Positions 1 through 9,001 of a stretch of 35,047 bases of DNA are shown here, piece after piece; the first letter of the stretch is position 1, and every line of letters starts with the position of its first letter. The notes under the pieces are model-generated. The model was given only the letters and a program-made list of their open reading frames with translations. It was not told where the DNA came from and did no database searches. Made by a program: the position numbers and the translations under genes. This DNA comes from Planctomyces sp. (GTDB taxonomy: Bacteria; Planctomycetota; Planctomycetia; Planctomycetales; Planctomycetaceae), in NCBI GenBank assembly GCA_027483405.1, contig JAIXUU010000057.1:1-35047 (forward strand), in the 5' to 3' direction.

Positions 1-402
1 ACGAACGCTGTCGTCGCCCGCTGGTACGCCGAAGGCCCTCACCTGGCTCGATACTGGTACAGCGGATTTCTGGGAAGTGGCTACCAGATCACTCTCCGTT
101 CTCAGCAGGCAATCGATCCGCAATCGATCCTGATTGATGCCTCATACACCGATCATGCAGGCACCACGATCTCGGCCACTCATGCATTTTCTGAAGCGGC
201 TGGTCTGGCCTCGACTCGTTCCCGTCGGGAAACACCAGCATCTTTCACCAACTCCCAGCAGACACAGCGCCCCGATTATTCGGCTGGTGAGTTAGCTTTG
301 CCCGAACTCCCCCAAGGGAACAACTCAGCCCTCGAACGCGCTGCAGAACTCGGTCCCACCTCTGTCAACTGGACAGACGAAACCATGCCCATCCGCCGGT
401 GA
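1..402 (+). CDS. C-terminal end of an unknown protein (5' truncated by the window)
   Basis: Frame 1 is open from the first base to a TGA at 400-402 and gives 133 residues with no start in view. The N-terminal part contains an aromatic stretch (RWYAEG...ARYWYSGFLGSGYQI) and the last 70 residues are low-complexity and polar (Ser, Thr, Gln, Pro), resembling a disordered tail. No catalytic motif or known domain is recognisable. The gene converges on the trans-sulfuration enzyme gene, with only 40 bp between the two stop codons. That the frame is coding is inferred from its uninterrupted length and codon use like that of its neighbours. Function is unknown. Confidence 0.6.
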   Translation, partial: TNAVVARWYAEGPHLARYWYSGFLGSGYQITLRSQQAIDPQSILIDASYTDHAGTTISATHAFSEAAGLASTRSRRETPASFTNSQQTQRPDYSAGELALPELPQGNNSALERAAELGPTSVNWTDETMPIRR

Positions 403-442
403 GCGCATTCAATCCAGCGATTAAGGTTTTTCTGAGTCAGAA

Positions 443-1618
443 TCATCCGGTAGGCGTCAATGCCCGGTCAAGTTCTTGCCGGAGATCTTCAAAATCTTCG
501 AGACCCACCGAGAGGCGGAAGATTCCTGCGGTCACGCCGCAGGCTTCGCGATCTTTGGCGGCCATGAACTTATGAGATGTTCCCGCCGGATAAGAGACAG
601 TGGTGCGGGCATCAGCCAGCGTGGGTGAGAAGGGAATCGCAGGCGCCAGCTTGTGGAAAATCGTATCGATCTCGCTGGCACCCCCTTTAATCTCGATAGA
701 AATCATCCCGCCGAAGCGATCCTGCAGATACTTCTGAGCAAGTTGATGTGTGGAGTGGCTGGTGAGGCCGGGATAGAAGACCTTTTTCACGCGGGGATGA
801 GTGGCCAGCCAATGGGCCAACTGCTGGGCCGTCTGTGTCACCCGGGCCATGCGCAGCGGTAAAGTTCGCAGGCCTCGAGTCGCCAGCCAGCATTCCATCG
901 GATTCGCATTCAGCCCGTAGAGCAGCATCGAGGTGCGGGCTTTCCGCATCGCTTCTTCGCCACCAACGATCACTCCCAGCATGACATCGCCATGCCCGTT
1001 GAGATACTTGGAAGCACTGTGCCAGACGATATCTGCCCCATAATCTTTCGGGCGAATGCCACACGGTGTGGCGAAGGTGTTATCCACCAGCAAGGTGATC
1101 GAGCTGCCTACGATCTGTCTCAGAGCCTGCAGATCCGTCACCTCGAGCAGCGGGTTCGAAACCGATTCGCAGATCATCATTCTGGTACTGGGTCGAATCG
1201 CCTTGCGCACCGATTCCAGATCATTGAGATCCACAAAGGTGACATTCACCTGAAAGCTGGCCTGCAGTTGCAGCAGGAATTGATGGGTACTGCCGTAAAT
1301 CGCCCGCGCACAAACAATGTGATCGCCAGTTTTCACAACACTGAGAACTGCTGCGGAAAGAGCCCCCATCCCCGAAGCACACGCCACGCCATGTTCAAAG
1401 CCTTCCAGCCGGGCGACATCATGCGTAAACGCCTCATGGTTGGGATTCTCAACCCGTGTATAGAAGTAGCCACGTTCCCGGCCTGCCAGCACCTCTTCAA
1501 ACTCAGCCAGTCCCGGCAAATCAAACGCCGTGGTCATATAAATCGCAGGAGCACTGGGAGGCGTCGAGAAGGGCGGTACATGTCCGCCACGAGTTGCCGT
1601 AGTGTCCGGGTGAGTCAT
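443..1618 (-). CDS. PLP-dependent trans-sulfuration enzyme (cystathionine gamma-synthase/lyase family)
   Basis: A 391-residue cytosolic enzyme of the Cys/Met metabolism PLP family (fold type I), full length for the family (about 380-400). Visible motifs are the cofactor phosphate-binding YFYTR at 51-55 and SGMGA at 82-86, the PLP-ring aspartate in VDNTF (D179), and the Schiff-base lysine K204 in SASKYLNGHGD. The loop reading AIYGSTH at 106-112 lacks the Cys of methionine gamma-lyases, so a cystathionine gamma-synthase, cystathionine lyase or O-acylhomoserine sulfhydrylase role is more likely; sequence alone does not separate these. It starts with ATG at 1618. The next gene upstream on the same strand ends 238 bp away, so it probably has its own promoter. 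Confidence 0.9.
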   Translation of the reverse strand: MTHPDTTATRGGHVPPFSTPPSAPAIYMTTAFDLPGLAEFEEVLAGRERGYFYTRVENPNHEAFTHDVARLEGFEHGVACASGMGALSAAVLSVVKTGDHIVCARAIYGSTHQFLLQLQASFQVNVTFVDLNDLESVRKAIRPSTRMMICESVSNPLLEVTDLQALRQIVGSSITLLVDNTFATPCGIRPKDYGADIVWHSASKYLNGHGDVMLGVIVGGEEAMRKARTSMLLYGLNANPMECWLATRGLRTLPLRMARVTQTAQQLAHWLATHPRVKKVFYPGLTSHSTHQLAQKYLQDRFGGMISIEIKGGASEIDTIFHKLAPAIPFSPTLADARTTVSYPAGTSHKFMAAKDREACGVTAGIFRLSVGLEDFEDLRQELDRALTPTG

Positions 1619-1856
1619 GAAACATCCTTAGAAGCAAACCAGCGATTTTCAGTTGATCAAGCGAGCTGCCCATCAATCATCAATTCATGAAGCGACATCA
1701 GAATTTAACAGCAGCCGAGTGCGTGTTGCTTAAAATCAATAACTTTGATCTGGAGTGCAAGCGTGGGGAGCGAAGATTATTGCCATTGCTGATCGACAAT
1801 TCGGCAGCGTATGGCCACTGCAGCAGGGACATACGATGATGAGCACACGCTCAAGA

Positions 1857-3083
1857 CTAAGGCGATGCACCATTTCTTCGGGAAGAGGTCATTTCATCGA
1901 GATCGGGAAGATCTTCTTTGATCTCTTGAGACGAAATCTGTTCAAGCTGCTCAAAGACCGAGGGAAGGTTCACTGGCGGGATCGACTCCAGGGCTTCTCT
2001 TGATGATTCATTGCGCGTCATCAGCACTTCGCGCTGGTACTTCATATCGCTGTAACTGATAGAACCGAGCATTGCCAGAACCGCCAGCAGCACCAGACCA
2101 ATGACAGCCGCCAGATAGAAGAACGATGTCATGTCCGTCGGTGGCACCGATGTCGCACGCACCAGATCGAGCCGCTTGCCAATCAATAGCGGTGTCACTC
2201 TCAAACCACCGGCGGCATCGTACCCTTCCCGCTTGAAAAAATAGCCCGCCACTCGAACGGGAGTCATCTGTTGATCTCCCAGTTTCAAATCGGGATCGAT
2301 CTGAGCCGTCACAACTCGCCAGGGAAAACTGCTGGAGTCGGCTGTAAAAATCCAGGCTTCGTAGTATTCCACCACCCCATAGGAATTCTGTGAGGCCTGG
2401 ATCTTGGAAAGTCGGCGTAAATCACCGCGAATCTCGACGAGCTCACCGCGATGTACTTTGGGATCAGCCATGAGATTATCCCACGTCAGATCATGACTGG
2501 CAGCTCTCGTCAGATATTCCGCCGGGAGCAACCTCGCATGGGAAAGCAGACGATAAAACGCATCCGCTTCGGAAATCCTCACACCCAGTGTGTTATCCAC
2601 CACATCACGCAGAATGATCGGGTCAATCGCCGTTTCGGCAAAAACATCAACGGACGCCGGTGGAGCTTGTTGATTGCCAACGCCTGCGGGCATGTTCGGC
2701 GCGGTGGCTCCACCAGTTGGCGCAGCATCACCAGACCGTACCGTACCACCAGACCTTACAGTATCTGTTGGAGAACCTAACGAGACATCGGGCAGCCCTT
2801 CCTCAGTGATCGAACCTCTGGGAGTAGCAGGTGCGGCGGTGGTTGCATCCGGAAGAATCTTCACGACCTCGGGTGGTAATTGCTCATTGCTTTCGAGCAC
2901 CACACGACGATCTTCCGCGGTGGATTTGAGTGTCGCTGCAGGATCGGCAGACTTGCGCGTGGCGGACCACATGATCTGAGAGACCACCAGGATTACCACC
3001 AGCACACCGACCCAGCGGAAGAGTCTCGCCTGAAATCCTCGCTGCAACCAGGTGACATCCTGAAATGAGCGTCCGAATCGCAT
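1857..3083 (-). CDS. Two-TM membrane protein of unknown function
   Basis: I place the start at the ATG at 3083 (408 residues) because an AGGAAA Shine-Dalgarno sequence lies 6 nt upstream; an upstream in-frame start would add 11 residues. The protein has an N-terminal hydrophobic segment (about residues 24-41, VGVLVVILVVSQIMW) and a second one about 75 residues from the C-terminus (YLAAVIGLVLLAVLAMLG). Between them lie a Pro/Ala/Gly/Thr-rich linker and a folded domain with VEIRGDLRRLSK and PVRVAGYFFKREG, which could be a small beta-barrel. The C-terminal tail is acidic and cytoplasmic in the simplest topology (N-in, C-in). I recognise no named family. The flanking gaps suggest it is transcribed alone. 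Confidence 0.75.
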   Translation of the reverse strand: MRFGRSFQDVTWLQRGFQARLFRWVGVLVVILVVSQIMWSATRKSADPAATLKSTAEDRRVVLESNEQLPPEVVKILPDATTAAPATPRGSITEEGLPDVSLGSPTDTVRSGGTVRSGDAAPTGGATAPNMPAGVGNQQAPPASVDVFAETAIDPIILRDVVDNTLGVRISEADAFYRLLSHARLLPAEYLTRAASHDLTWDNLMADPKVHRGELVEIRGDLRRLSKIQASQNSYGVVEYYEAWIFTADSSSFPWRVVTAQIDPDLKLGDQQMTPVRVAGYFFKREGYDAAGGLRVTPLLIGKRLDLVRATSVPPTDMTSFFYLAAVIGLVLLAVLAMLGSISYSDMKYQREVLMTRNESSREALESIPPVNLPSVFEQLEQISSQEIKEDLPDLDEMTSSRRNGASP

Positions 3084-3545
3084 GATTACTTTCCTGTTCA
3101 GAAACCCACCGCCCACTCCTTGTCGCTGCTCCCCGCGAACGAGTGAACAACAAATATCTTTTCTACCAGATTTACCCCATTTCCGTAGCTCTCCAGTTCG
3201 TCAAATCGAGATTTGTCAGCCAATTCCAACGTCCACCATCGACACGCGCATGCCGACTTTTGTACTCGCTCCCGGTTCCACATCAGGCTATAACATGTAA
3301 ACCACTGTGAATATGTTGATGTGGCTTTTCGCATTCATTTTAGAAAATTCGAGATCGACAGTATGACAGAAAAAGCGTTAGCCAACCCTCATGGCACTCC
3401 CGCAGACGGTTCTTCATGGAAGACAAAAACTCTTCAATTCTGGGGAATTCTCTGCCAGTCTCTGCGACCTTCCCGCGAGCCAGGTAAAAGCCAACCGGCG
3501 ATCGATCTTCCCGCAGAATTGTGGGGAACAGGCTTACCATTCTCG
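3084..3545. other. Divergent intergenic region
   Basis: This stretch lies between the starts of the two-TM protein (minus) and the propeller/cytochrome protein (plus). It must hold both promoters, but I see no convincing -35/-10 pair. The reading frame of the plus-strand gene stays open back to 3321, so the coding region could begin earlier, for example at ATG 3363. No RNA gene or repeat is seen. Confidence 0.4.
3090..3095 (-). promoter_or_regulatory. Ribosome binding site deciding the start of the two-TM protein
   Basis: On the minus strand the sequence reads AGGAAA followed by 6 nt and then ATG at 3083. It supports that ATG over the start 33 nt further upstream. Confidence 0.55.
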
Positions 3546-6137
3546 ATGAGACAAAATGCCCTCTGGCTTGCCGCCACCTGCCTCACTCTCTTTGCAGCTT
3601 CCACCAATCCCGCCGCTTTCGCCATCGATGGAGCCACTCCCGTAGCCTCGCTCAAGGTGAAGCCCGGCTTCAAAGTCGAACTGCTCTATTCGGTTCCTAA
3701 AGAGCAATTGGGCTCGTGGGTCAGCATGTGTACTGATCCCAAAGGGCGGTTGATCGTCTGCGATCAGTACGGCGGCTTGTACCGTGTGACCGTTCCACCG
3801 ATTGGAAGCTCGGAAGGTTCCAAAAGTAACGAAACATCCGCTGCCAATAAGGTGGAAATCGAAAAGATCGATATTCCGCTGGGCGAAGCACAGGGGCTGC
3901 TCTGGGCGTTTGACAGCCTGTATGTCGTCGTGAACTCAGGGGGCAAATACGAAAGTGGCTTCTACCGGGTGACCGACGCCAATCACGACGACAAGCTCGA
4001 TACCGTTGAGAAAATTCGCACCTTCCCCAAAGCCGGTGAGCATGGCCCGCATGCCGTGCTGCTCGCACCGGATGGCAAATCGTTGACGGTTTTGATCGGC
4101 AATCAGGTACCGGTTTTGCCTGAGTTAGCCGGTTCAAAAGTTCCTCGTTTGTGGGGTGAAGATCACCTGTTGCCGCGCATGCCGGATGGTCGCGGCTTCA
4201 TGAAAGGTGTTCTCGGCCCCGGTGGGAGCATCTATGAAGTCAGTCCCGATGGAAAGACTTGGACATTGCAATCAACCGGCTATCGCAACCAGTACGATGC
4301 CGCTTACAACCAGGACGGGGAACTCTTCACTTATGATGCCGATATGGAATGGGACTGGAACACCCCCTGGTACCGCCCCACGCGAGTTTGCCATGCCGTC
4401 AGTGGTGCGGAATTCGGATGGCGTAATGGTGCGGGAAAATGGCCAGCCTACTACCCCGATAGCCTCGGTTCAGTCGTCAATATCGGCCCTGGTTCACCTA
4501 CTGGAGTTTGCTGTGGCATAGGTGCCAGATTCCCTGCCGACTACCAGAAAGCACTCTTCATTTGCGACTGGAGCTATGGAAAGCTCTATGCAGTGCATCT
4601 CTCACCGAAGGGTGCCAGTTATGCAGGTAAGCTCGATGAACTGGTGGCTGGCTCACCACTCCCGCTGACAGATGTCCTCATCAATCCACATGACGGAGCG
4701 ATGTACTTCACCATTGGCGGTCGCAAGACACAATCGGGGCTGTACCGCGTCACATATGTCGGCAAAGATTCAACGGCCCCAGTCATTGCCGCCGCCCAAG
4801 ACGATGCCCTGGCCCAGCGAGCACTGAGAAAGAGTCTTGAAGCATTCCATGGCAAGATTGATGCTGACACTTTGAAAGTGGCCTGGCCTCATCTGGCCAG
4901 TGAAGATCGCGCCATCCGCTGGGCTGCCCGAGTGGCGATTGAGCATCAGCCGCTCGAAAACTGGCAGGAAAAAGCACTCTCCGAAAGTTCACCCGCAATT
5001 GCCATCCCGGCACTGCTGGCACTCACACGCGCAGGCGGGATTGATCCATTCCACCGCAAAGAAAGCGATGCCCCCGTGAACAAGTCACTGGGTGAGCAGA
5101 TTGCCGCAGCACTGGATCGAGTCTCCTGGGATCGTCTTTCAAAGGAACAAAAGGTTGATCTTTGCCGGGTGTATGAGATTCTGTTTAACAGGTATGGTTA
5201 CCCCAGCGAGAACGTTCGAGAGCAGGTCTTGAAGCGACTTGAGCCGGCATTTCCTTCGGGCTTTAAGCCACTCGATGCTGAATTGGCGAACCTGCTGGTC
5301 TATCTGCAGTCGCCACAGGCCGCCAACAAGATTGTGGCCGCTTTAGGCACAGCCCGCACTCAGGAAGAACAGATCGAGTATGCCCGCGCACTGCGTATGT
5401 TAAAGGAGGGTTGGACGACACCATTGCGAGAGAGCTACTTCAAGTGGTTCGGCAAAGCCGCCGGGTATCGGGGAGGTGCCAGTTTCTCGAAGTTTGTCGA
5501 GAACATTCGCAAAGATGCCGAAGCCACATTGACGGATGCCGAGCGAACTCAATTGAAGCCGATTCTCGATGCGACCCCCACAGAAGCTCCACCGGCTGCA
5601 GTTCCGCCGCGTGCCTTCGTGAAGGAGTGGTCAGTGGCAGAGCTGGCACCACTTGTCAGCGAAAAACTCACCGCACGCAGTTTTGACAAAGGTCGCGAGC
5701 TGTTTGCTGGCACCAGCTGCTTTGCCTGCCATCGTTTCGATGGTGAGGGTGGTGCTTATGGGCCGGATCTGACAATGGCAGGAGGCCGGTTCAGTGCTAA
5801 AGATCTGCTGGAGTCGATCATCGAACCGAGCAAAGCCATCAGCGATCAGTATGAAGCGGTCACGATTGTCCTCAACGACGGACGCTCCATCAGTGGTCGC
5901 ATTGCGAATCACAATGGAGAGTCATTCCAGGTGATGACCAATATGCTGGAGCCGAACAACCAGACAGGTGTCAAACGGGCAGATATTGAAGAGATTGTCC
6001 CTTCGAAAATCTCGATGATGCCGGCCGGTCTGATCAACACCTGTAATGTCGAAGAAGCAGCCGATCTGATTGCGTATATCCTCTCCCGGGGGCAGCGCGA
6101 CCACGCGATGTTTGCTGGCAAACCCAGTGGAAACTGA
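3546..6137 (+). CDS. Secreted beta-propeller / HEAT-like / cytochrome c protein (planctomycete membrane-bound dehydrogenase type)
   Basis: From the ATG at 3546 the product is 863 residues and begins with a signal peptide (MRQNALWLAATCLTLFAAS, cleavage probably after AAFA near residue 25). The frame is open upstream to 3321, but a signal peptide buried 75 residues in would make no sense, so I prefer 3546. Residues about 35-410 resemble the sorbosone/glucose dehydrogenase-like NHL propeller (KVKPGFKVELLY, CTDPKGRLIVCDQYGGLYRV). Residues about 430-680 are helical and HEAT-like. The C-terminus carries a c-type heme site CFACH at 725-729 in the context ELFAGTSCFACHRFDGEGG, followed by GPDLT, the planctomycete putative heme-binding domain (TIGR02603 type). 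It probably acts in the periplasm as an electron-transferring oxidoreductase; its substrate is unknown. A strong terminator follows. Confidence 0.9.
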   Translation: MRQNALWLAATCLTLFAASTNPAAFAIDGATPVASLKVKPGFKVELLYSVPKEQLGSWVSMCTDPKGRLIVCDQYGGLYRVTVPPIGSSEGSKSNETSAANKVEIEKIDIPLGEAQGLLWAFDSLYVVVNSGGKYESGFYRVTDANHDDKLDTVEKIRTFPKAGEHGPHAVLLAPDGKSLTVLIGNQVPVLPELAGSKVPRLWGEDHLLPRMPDGRGFMKGVLGPGGSIYEVSPDGKTWTLQSTGYRNQYDAAYNQDGELFTYDADMEWDWNTPWYRPTRVCHAVSGAEFGWRNGAGKWPAYYPDSLGSVVNIGPGSPTGVCCGIGARFPADYQKALFICDWSYGKLYAVHLSPKGASYAGKLDELVAGSPLPLTDVLINPHDGAMYFTIGGRKTQSGLYRVTYVGKDSTAPVIAAAQDDALAQRALRKSLEAFHGKIDADTLKVAWPHLASEDRAIRWAARVAIEHQPLENWQEKALSESSPAIAIPALLALTRAGGIDPFHRKESDAPVNKSLGEQIAAALDRVSWDRLSKEQKVDLCRVYEILFNRYGYPSENVREQVLKRLEPAFPSGFKPLDAELANLLVYLQSPQAANKIVAALGTARTQEEQIEYARALRMLKEGWTTPLRESYFKWFGKAAGYRGGASFSKFVENIRKDAEATLTDAERTQLKPILDATPTEAPPAAVPPRAFVKEWSVAELAPLVSEKLTARSFDKGRELFAGTSCFACHRFDGEGGAYGPDLTMAGGRFSAKDLLESIIEPSKAISDQYEAVTIVLNDGRSISGRIANHNGESFQVMTNMLEPNNQTGVKRADIEEIVPSKISMMPAGLINTCNVEEAADLIAYILSRGQRDHAMFAGKPSGN

Positions 6138-6152
6138 AGTTTTTCCTCTTGG

Positions 6153-6197
6153 CAGGCTCTGGAAGTGGCGATCAGCCTCCAGAGCCTGTTTTCTTTT
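6153..6197 (+). terminator. Rho-independent terminator after the propeller/cytochrome gene
   Basis: A perfect 11-bp stem (CAGGCTCTGGA at 6153-6163 with TCCAGAGCCTG at 6178-6188) and a 14-nt loop are followed by TTTTCTTTT at 6189-6197. It begins 15 bp after the stop codon and separates this gene from lpd. Confidence 0.85.
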
Positions 6198-6360
6198 ACG
6201 AACCCGCAAAATGCAGAACTTGCCCTGAAATCGAGAAAAAAGGGCTTCTGGCCACTTGATCAACGCTGCCGGTTTGCAATTCGTCCGTTGCCCCCCCACA
6301 ATCGAGAGAGAGCTGGATTACCAAGTTATAAAAATGTCGATATCGGGAAAGACTGCTTCA

Positions 6361-7749
6361 ATGAAAGAGCATGATCTGGTCGTAATTGGTGGGGGCCCCG
6401 GAGGTTATGTCGCTGCCATTCGCGCAGCACAGTTGGGCCTCAACGTGGCCTGCATTGAAAAAGAGTCGGCTTTAGGGGGCACCTGTCTGCGTGTGGGCTG
6501 TATCCCCAGCAAAGCCATGCTCGAATCGAGCGAACTCTTTCAGATGGCCAAGAATCATCTGGCTGAGCATGGTGTTTCCATCAATGCAGATTCCGTGAAG
6601 CTCGACCTGCCCGCCATGCTCAAGCGTAAGGATGGCATTGTCTCCCAGTTGACCAAAGGGATCGACGGCCTCTTCCGCAAGAACAAAATCACGCGGTACC
6701 TGGGCCACGGCAAGATTGTCGCTCCCGGTAAAGTCCTGGTCGAAGGGGCTCAACCCGAAGAGATCGTCTGCAAAAACATCGTCATTGCGACAGGAAGTAA
6801 ATCCGCCCCGCTCAAAGGCGTGGAAGTCGACAACGAACGAATTGGCACCAGCACTGAGGCGCTCGCCTTCCCGGAAGTTCCTGGAACCATGGTGGTCATT
6901 GGTGCGGGTGTGATTGGCCTCGAGCTGGGTTGCGTCTGGAGCCGGCTGGGTGCCAAAGTGATTGTGCTGGAATACCTCGACCGGATTCTTCCCGGCATGG
7001 ACAGCGAAATTGCCACCGAAGCCCAGAAGATTTTCACCAAGCAAGGCATTGAGTTCCGCCTGGGGATGAAGGTGACCGGCGCCAAGGTTTCGGGCAAAAA
7101 GTGCGTGGTGACTTGTGAAGGTGCCGAGCCGATCACCGCCGATCGTGTGCTCCTCGCTGTGGGCCGCATCCCGAATACCGAGAACCTGAATCTCGATGGA
7201 GTGCATGTGGCTTACGACAACCGTGGCCGCATTCAGGTGGATCAGCACTTCCAGACAACAATTCCGGGCATTTACGCGATTGGCGACGTGATTGGTGGTG
7301 CCATGCTGGCTCACAAAGCCGAAGAGGAAGGGATGGCCGTTGCCGAAGGAATTGTCTGGGGTCATTGCCACGTCAATTACGATGCCATTCCCGCCATTGT
7401 CTACACCCATCCTGAGATTGCCAGCGTGGGCAAGACGGAAGACCAACTCAAGGAAGCGGGCGTGCCCTATAAGAAGGGGAGCTTCCCTTACATGGCCAAT
7501 GGCCGGGCCAAAGCGATTGCCGCAAATGAGGGCCGCGCCAAGGTTCTGGCACATGCCGAAACCGACCGCGTGCTGGGTGTCCACATCATTGGGGCACATG
7601 CTGGCGATCTGATTGCTGAAGCGGCTCTGGCGATCGAATTCGGGGCTTCGAGCGAAGACATTGCCCGGACATCACATGCGCACCCGACACTGGCCGAAAT
7701 CGTCAAAGAAGCGGCACTGGCCGTCGATGGACGAGCCATTCACTTTTAA
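6361..7749 (+). CDS. lpdA: Dihydrolipoyl dehydrogenase (E3)
   Basis: A cytosolic FAD/NAD flavoenzyme that reoxidises protein-bound dihydrolipoamide using NAD+. From ATG 6361 it has 462 residues, the usual E3 length, and starts directly at the FAD-binding GGGPGG motif (10-15). The redox-active disulfide is C42/C47 in GGTCLRVGCIPSK. The NAD-binding GAGVIGLELG lies in the middle, the second FAD motif is YAIGD, and the catalytic pair H441/E446 sits in HPTLAE. A GGGAAAG element about 10 nt upstream supports 6361; ATG 6334 is an alternative. No E1 or E2 gene is nearby, so it may serve complexes encoded elsewhere or the GcvH-like protein at 9002-9457. A terminator follows. Confidence 0.95.
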   Translation: MKEHDLVVIGGGPGGYVAAIRAAQLGLNVACIEKESALGGTCLRVGCIPSKAMLESSELFQMAKNHLAEHGVSINADSVKLDLPAMLKRKDGIVSQLTKGIDGLFRKNKITRYLGHGKIVAPGKVLVEGAQPEEIVCKNIVIATGSKSAPLKGVEVDNERIGTSTEALAFPEVPGTMVVIGAGVIGLELGCVWSRLGAKVIVLEYLDRILPGMDSEIATEAQKIFTKQGIEFRLGMKVTGAKVSGKKCVVTCEGAEPITADRVLLAVGRIPNTENLNLDGVHVAYDNRGRIQVDQHFQTTIPGIYAIGDVIGGAMLAHKAEEEGMAVAEGIVWGHCHVNYDAIPAIVYTHPEIASVGKTEDQLKEAGVPYKKGSFPYMANGRAKAIAANEGRAKVLAHAETDRVLGVHIIGAHAGDLIAEAALAIEFGASSEDIARTSHAHPTLAEIVKEAALAVDGRAIHF

Positions 7750-7777
7750 TTGCTAGAACCAGCTTTTGAACATCGAA

Positions 7778-7821
7778 AGTGACCCGGCAACCCCCACGAT
7801 TGCCGGGTCACTCTCATTTTT
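7778..7821 (+). terminator. Rho-independent terminator after lpdA
   Basis: A perfect 13-bp stem, AGTGACCCGGCAA (7778-7790) and TTGCCGGGTCACT (7800-7812), with a 9-nt loop, is followed by CTCATTTTT. It is one of the strongest structures in the window and ends lpdA transcription. Confidence 0.9.
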
Positions 7822-8012
7822 GACGTGAAAAAACTCAATTTGTGGTTCAGACAAGATCATTCTGATAAAATTTGATCTGTTCAGCCTTTCGAAGCTGCAG
7901 AACCGCTTGCCCAAGCCATGTGGCTGGTTTACTCTAAGATTCTCACCGATGAGAAGATCGTTCTCACCCACAACCTGCCCTGCGTACCAGATTTTTTTCC
8001 GAGGATTGCGCC

Positions 8013-8786
8013 ATGAAGACCTTATTCAGATCATTCGCCTGTTTTGCAATCAGTGCCACAGCCTGCCTGGCCGTGACCACGGGGGCTGCTGCAGCCGACT
8101 GGGGAACTTTGAGTGGTCAGATTGTGCTGGATGGTGCTGTTCCTGATGCAAAAGTGCTGGTTCGCAAAGGCGATTCCACAGTTCGCGATGCTGCCGTCTG
8201 CGCCAAGGAAGATTTGCTTGATCAGAGTCTCGTGGTGGATCCTGCCAGCAAAGGGATTGCGAATGTGGTGATCTATCTCACCAAGGCTCCCAAGTCGATC
8301 CATCCCGACCTCAAGGCAGGCAAGACCGCCACTGTCGAGTTTGACAATCAGACATGTCTGTTTGTTCCCCGCGTGATTGCCGTGCAGACGGGCCAGCCGA
8401 TTAAGGTGCTGAACACCGACGCTGTCGCCCACAACGTGCACACCTATTCGACAAAGAATACTGCTGTGAACTTTCTCGTTCAGCCAGGGAACAAGACAGG
8501 CGTGCCACTCAAGGGAACTGAACAGGAACGAGTTCCATTTAAGGTAACTTGCGACATTCATCCCTGGATGCTCGGCCACTGGATGGTCTGCGATCACCCT
8601 TACTTCGCTGTGACCGGGCCTGATGGCAAGTTCACCATTGAAAACCTGCCAGCCGGTGAAGAAATTGAAGTCCGGATGTGGCAGGAGCGTTCTGGCTATG
8701 TGCAAAAGCCTGCAAAAATGACTCTCAAGGCAGGTGCCAACGATCTCGGTGCGATTAAGGTTCCTGTGGCCAGCTTCAATAAGTAG
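8013..8786 (+). CDS. Secreted cupredoxin-domain protein
   Basis: A 257-residue exported protein with a signal peptide MKTLFRSFACFAISATACLA and an AAA-type cleavage site near residue 28. A GAGGA ribosome site precedes the ATG. The core (about 75-195) looks like a type I copper domain. Likely ligands are H140 (DAVAHNVH), C180, H183 and M186 in TCDIHPWMLG, with the CxxHPxM spacing known from amicyanin. The last 60 residues (TGPDGKFTIENLPAGE) resemble a carboxypeptidase-regulatory or transthyretin-like beta domain. Such proteins are often annotated as methylamine-utilisation or plastocyanin-like in planctomycetes. A periplasmic electron carrier is inferred; no partner enzyme is adjacent apart from the Fe-S and cytochrome genes further away. 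Confidence 0.8.
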   Translation: MKTLFRSFACFAISATACLAVTTGAAAADWGTLSGQIVLDGAVPDAKVLVRKGDSTVRDAAVCAKEDLLDQSLVVDPASKGIANVVIYLTKAPKSIHPDLKAGKTATVEFDNQTCLFVPRVIAVQTGQPIKVLNTDAVAHNVHTYSTKNTAVNFLVQPGNKTGVPLKGTEQERVPFKVTCDIHPWMLGHWMVCDHPYFAVTGPDGKFTIENLPAGEEIEVRMWQERSGYVQKPAKMTLKAGANDLGAIKVPVASFNK

Positions 8787-8814
8787 GCTCGTCGGGGATT
8801 TTGCAATTCATCAC

Positions 8815-8849
8815 AACGCCTTGAGGGTTAGTGCCTTCAAGGCGTTTTG
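8815..8849 (+). terminator. Probable terminator after the cupredoxin gene
   Basis: The stem AACGCCTTGA (8815-8824) with TCAAGGCGTT (8837-8846) is a perfect 10 bp with a 12-nt loop, and the 3' arm runs into TTTT. The T-run is short, so efficiency is uncertain. It starts 28 bp after the stop codon. Confidence 0.65.
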
Positions 8850-9001
8850 CTGCGCGAGGATGGTTGCGGGTTGTTTGGAAAAACGTGGGAATCGCTGTCC
8901 AGGGGGCATTTCCAACCGACAACCATCAACCACAACTCCCCACCCACACGGTTCTCCGGCCTTGATTCCACAGCAGCGAACTCGACTCGCAAAGGCTCGC
9001 C

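Noticed and set aside
1148-1172. GGTTCGAAACC resembling a tRNA T-loop
   Set aside because: It lies inside the trans-sulfuration enzyme gene and no acceptor stem or anticodon arm can be built around it.
6472-7599. Long open frame on the minus strand (375 codons) opposite lpdA
   Set aside because: It is antisense to an unmistakable dihydrolipoyl dehydrogenase, its product has no recognisable domain, and its openness follows from the codon bias of lpdA.
7840-7869. TTGTGG-18-GATAAA as promoter of the cupredoxin gene
   Set aside because: The match to -35 and -10 consensus is weak on both sides and planctomycete promoters are poorly defined, so it is not listed as a feature.
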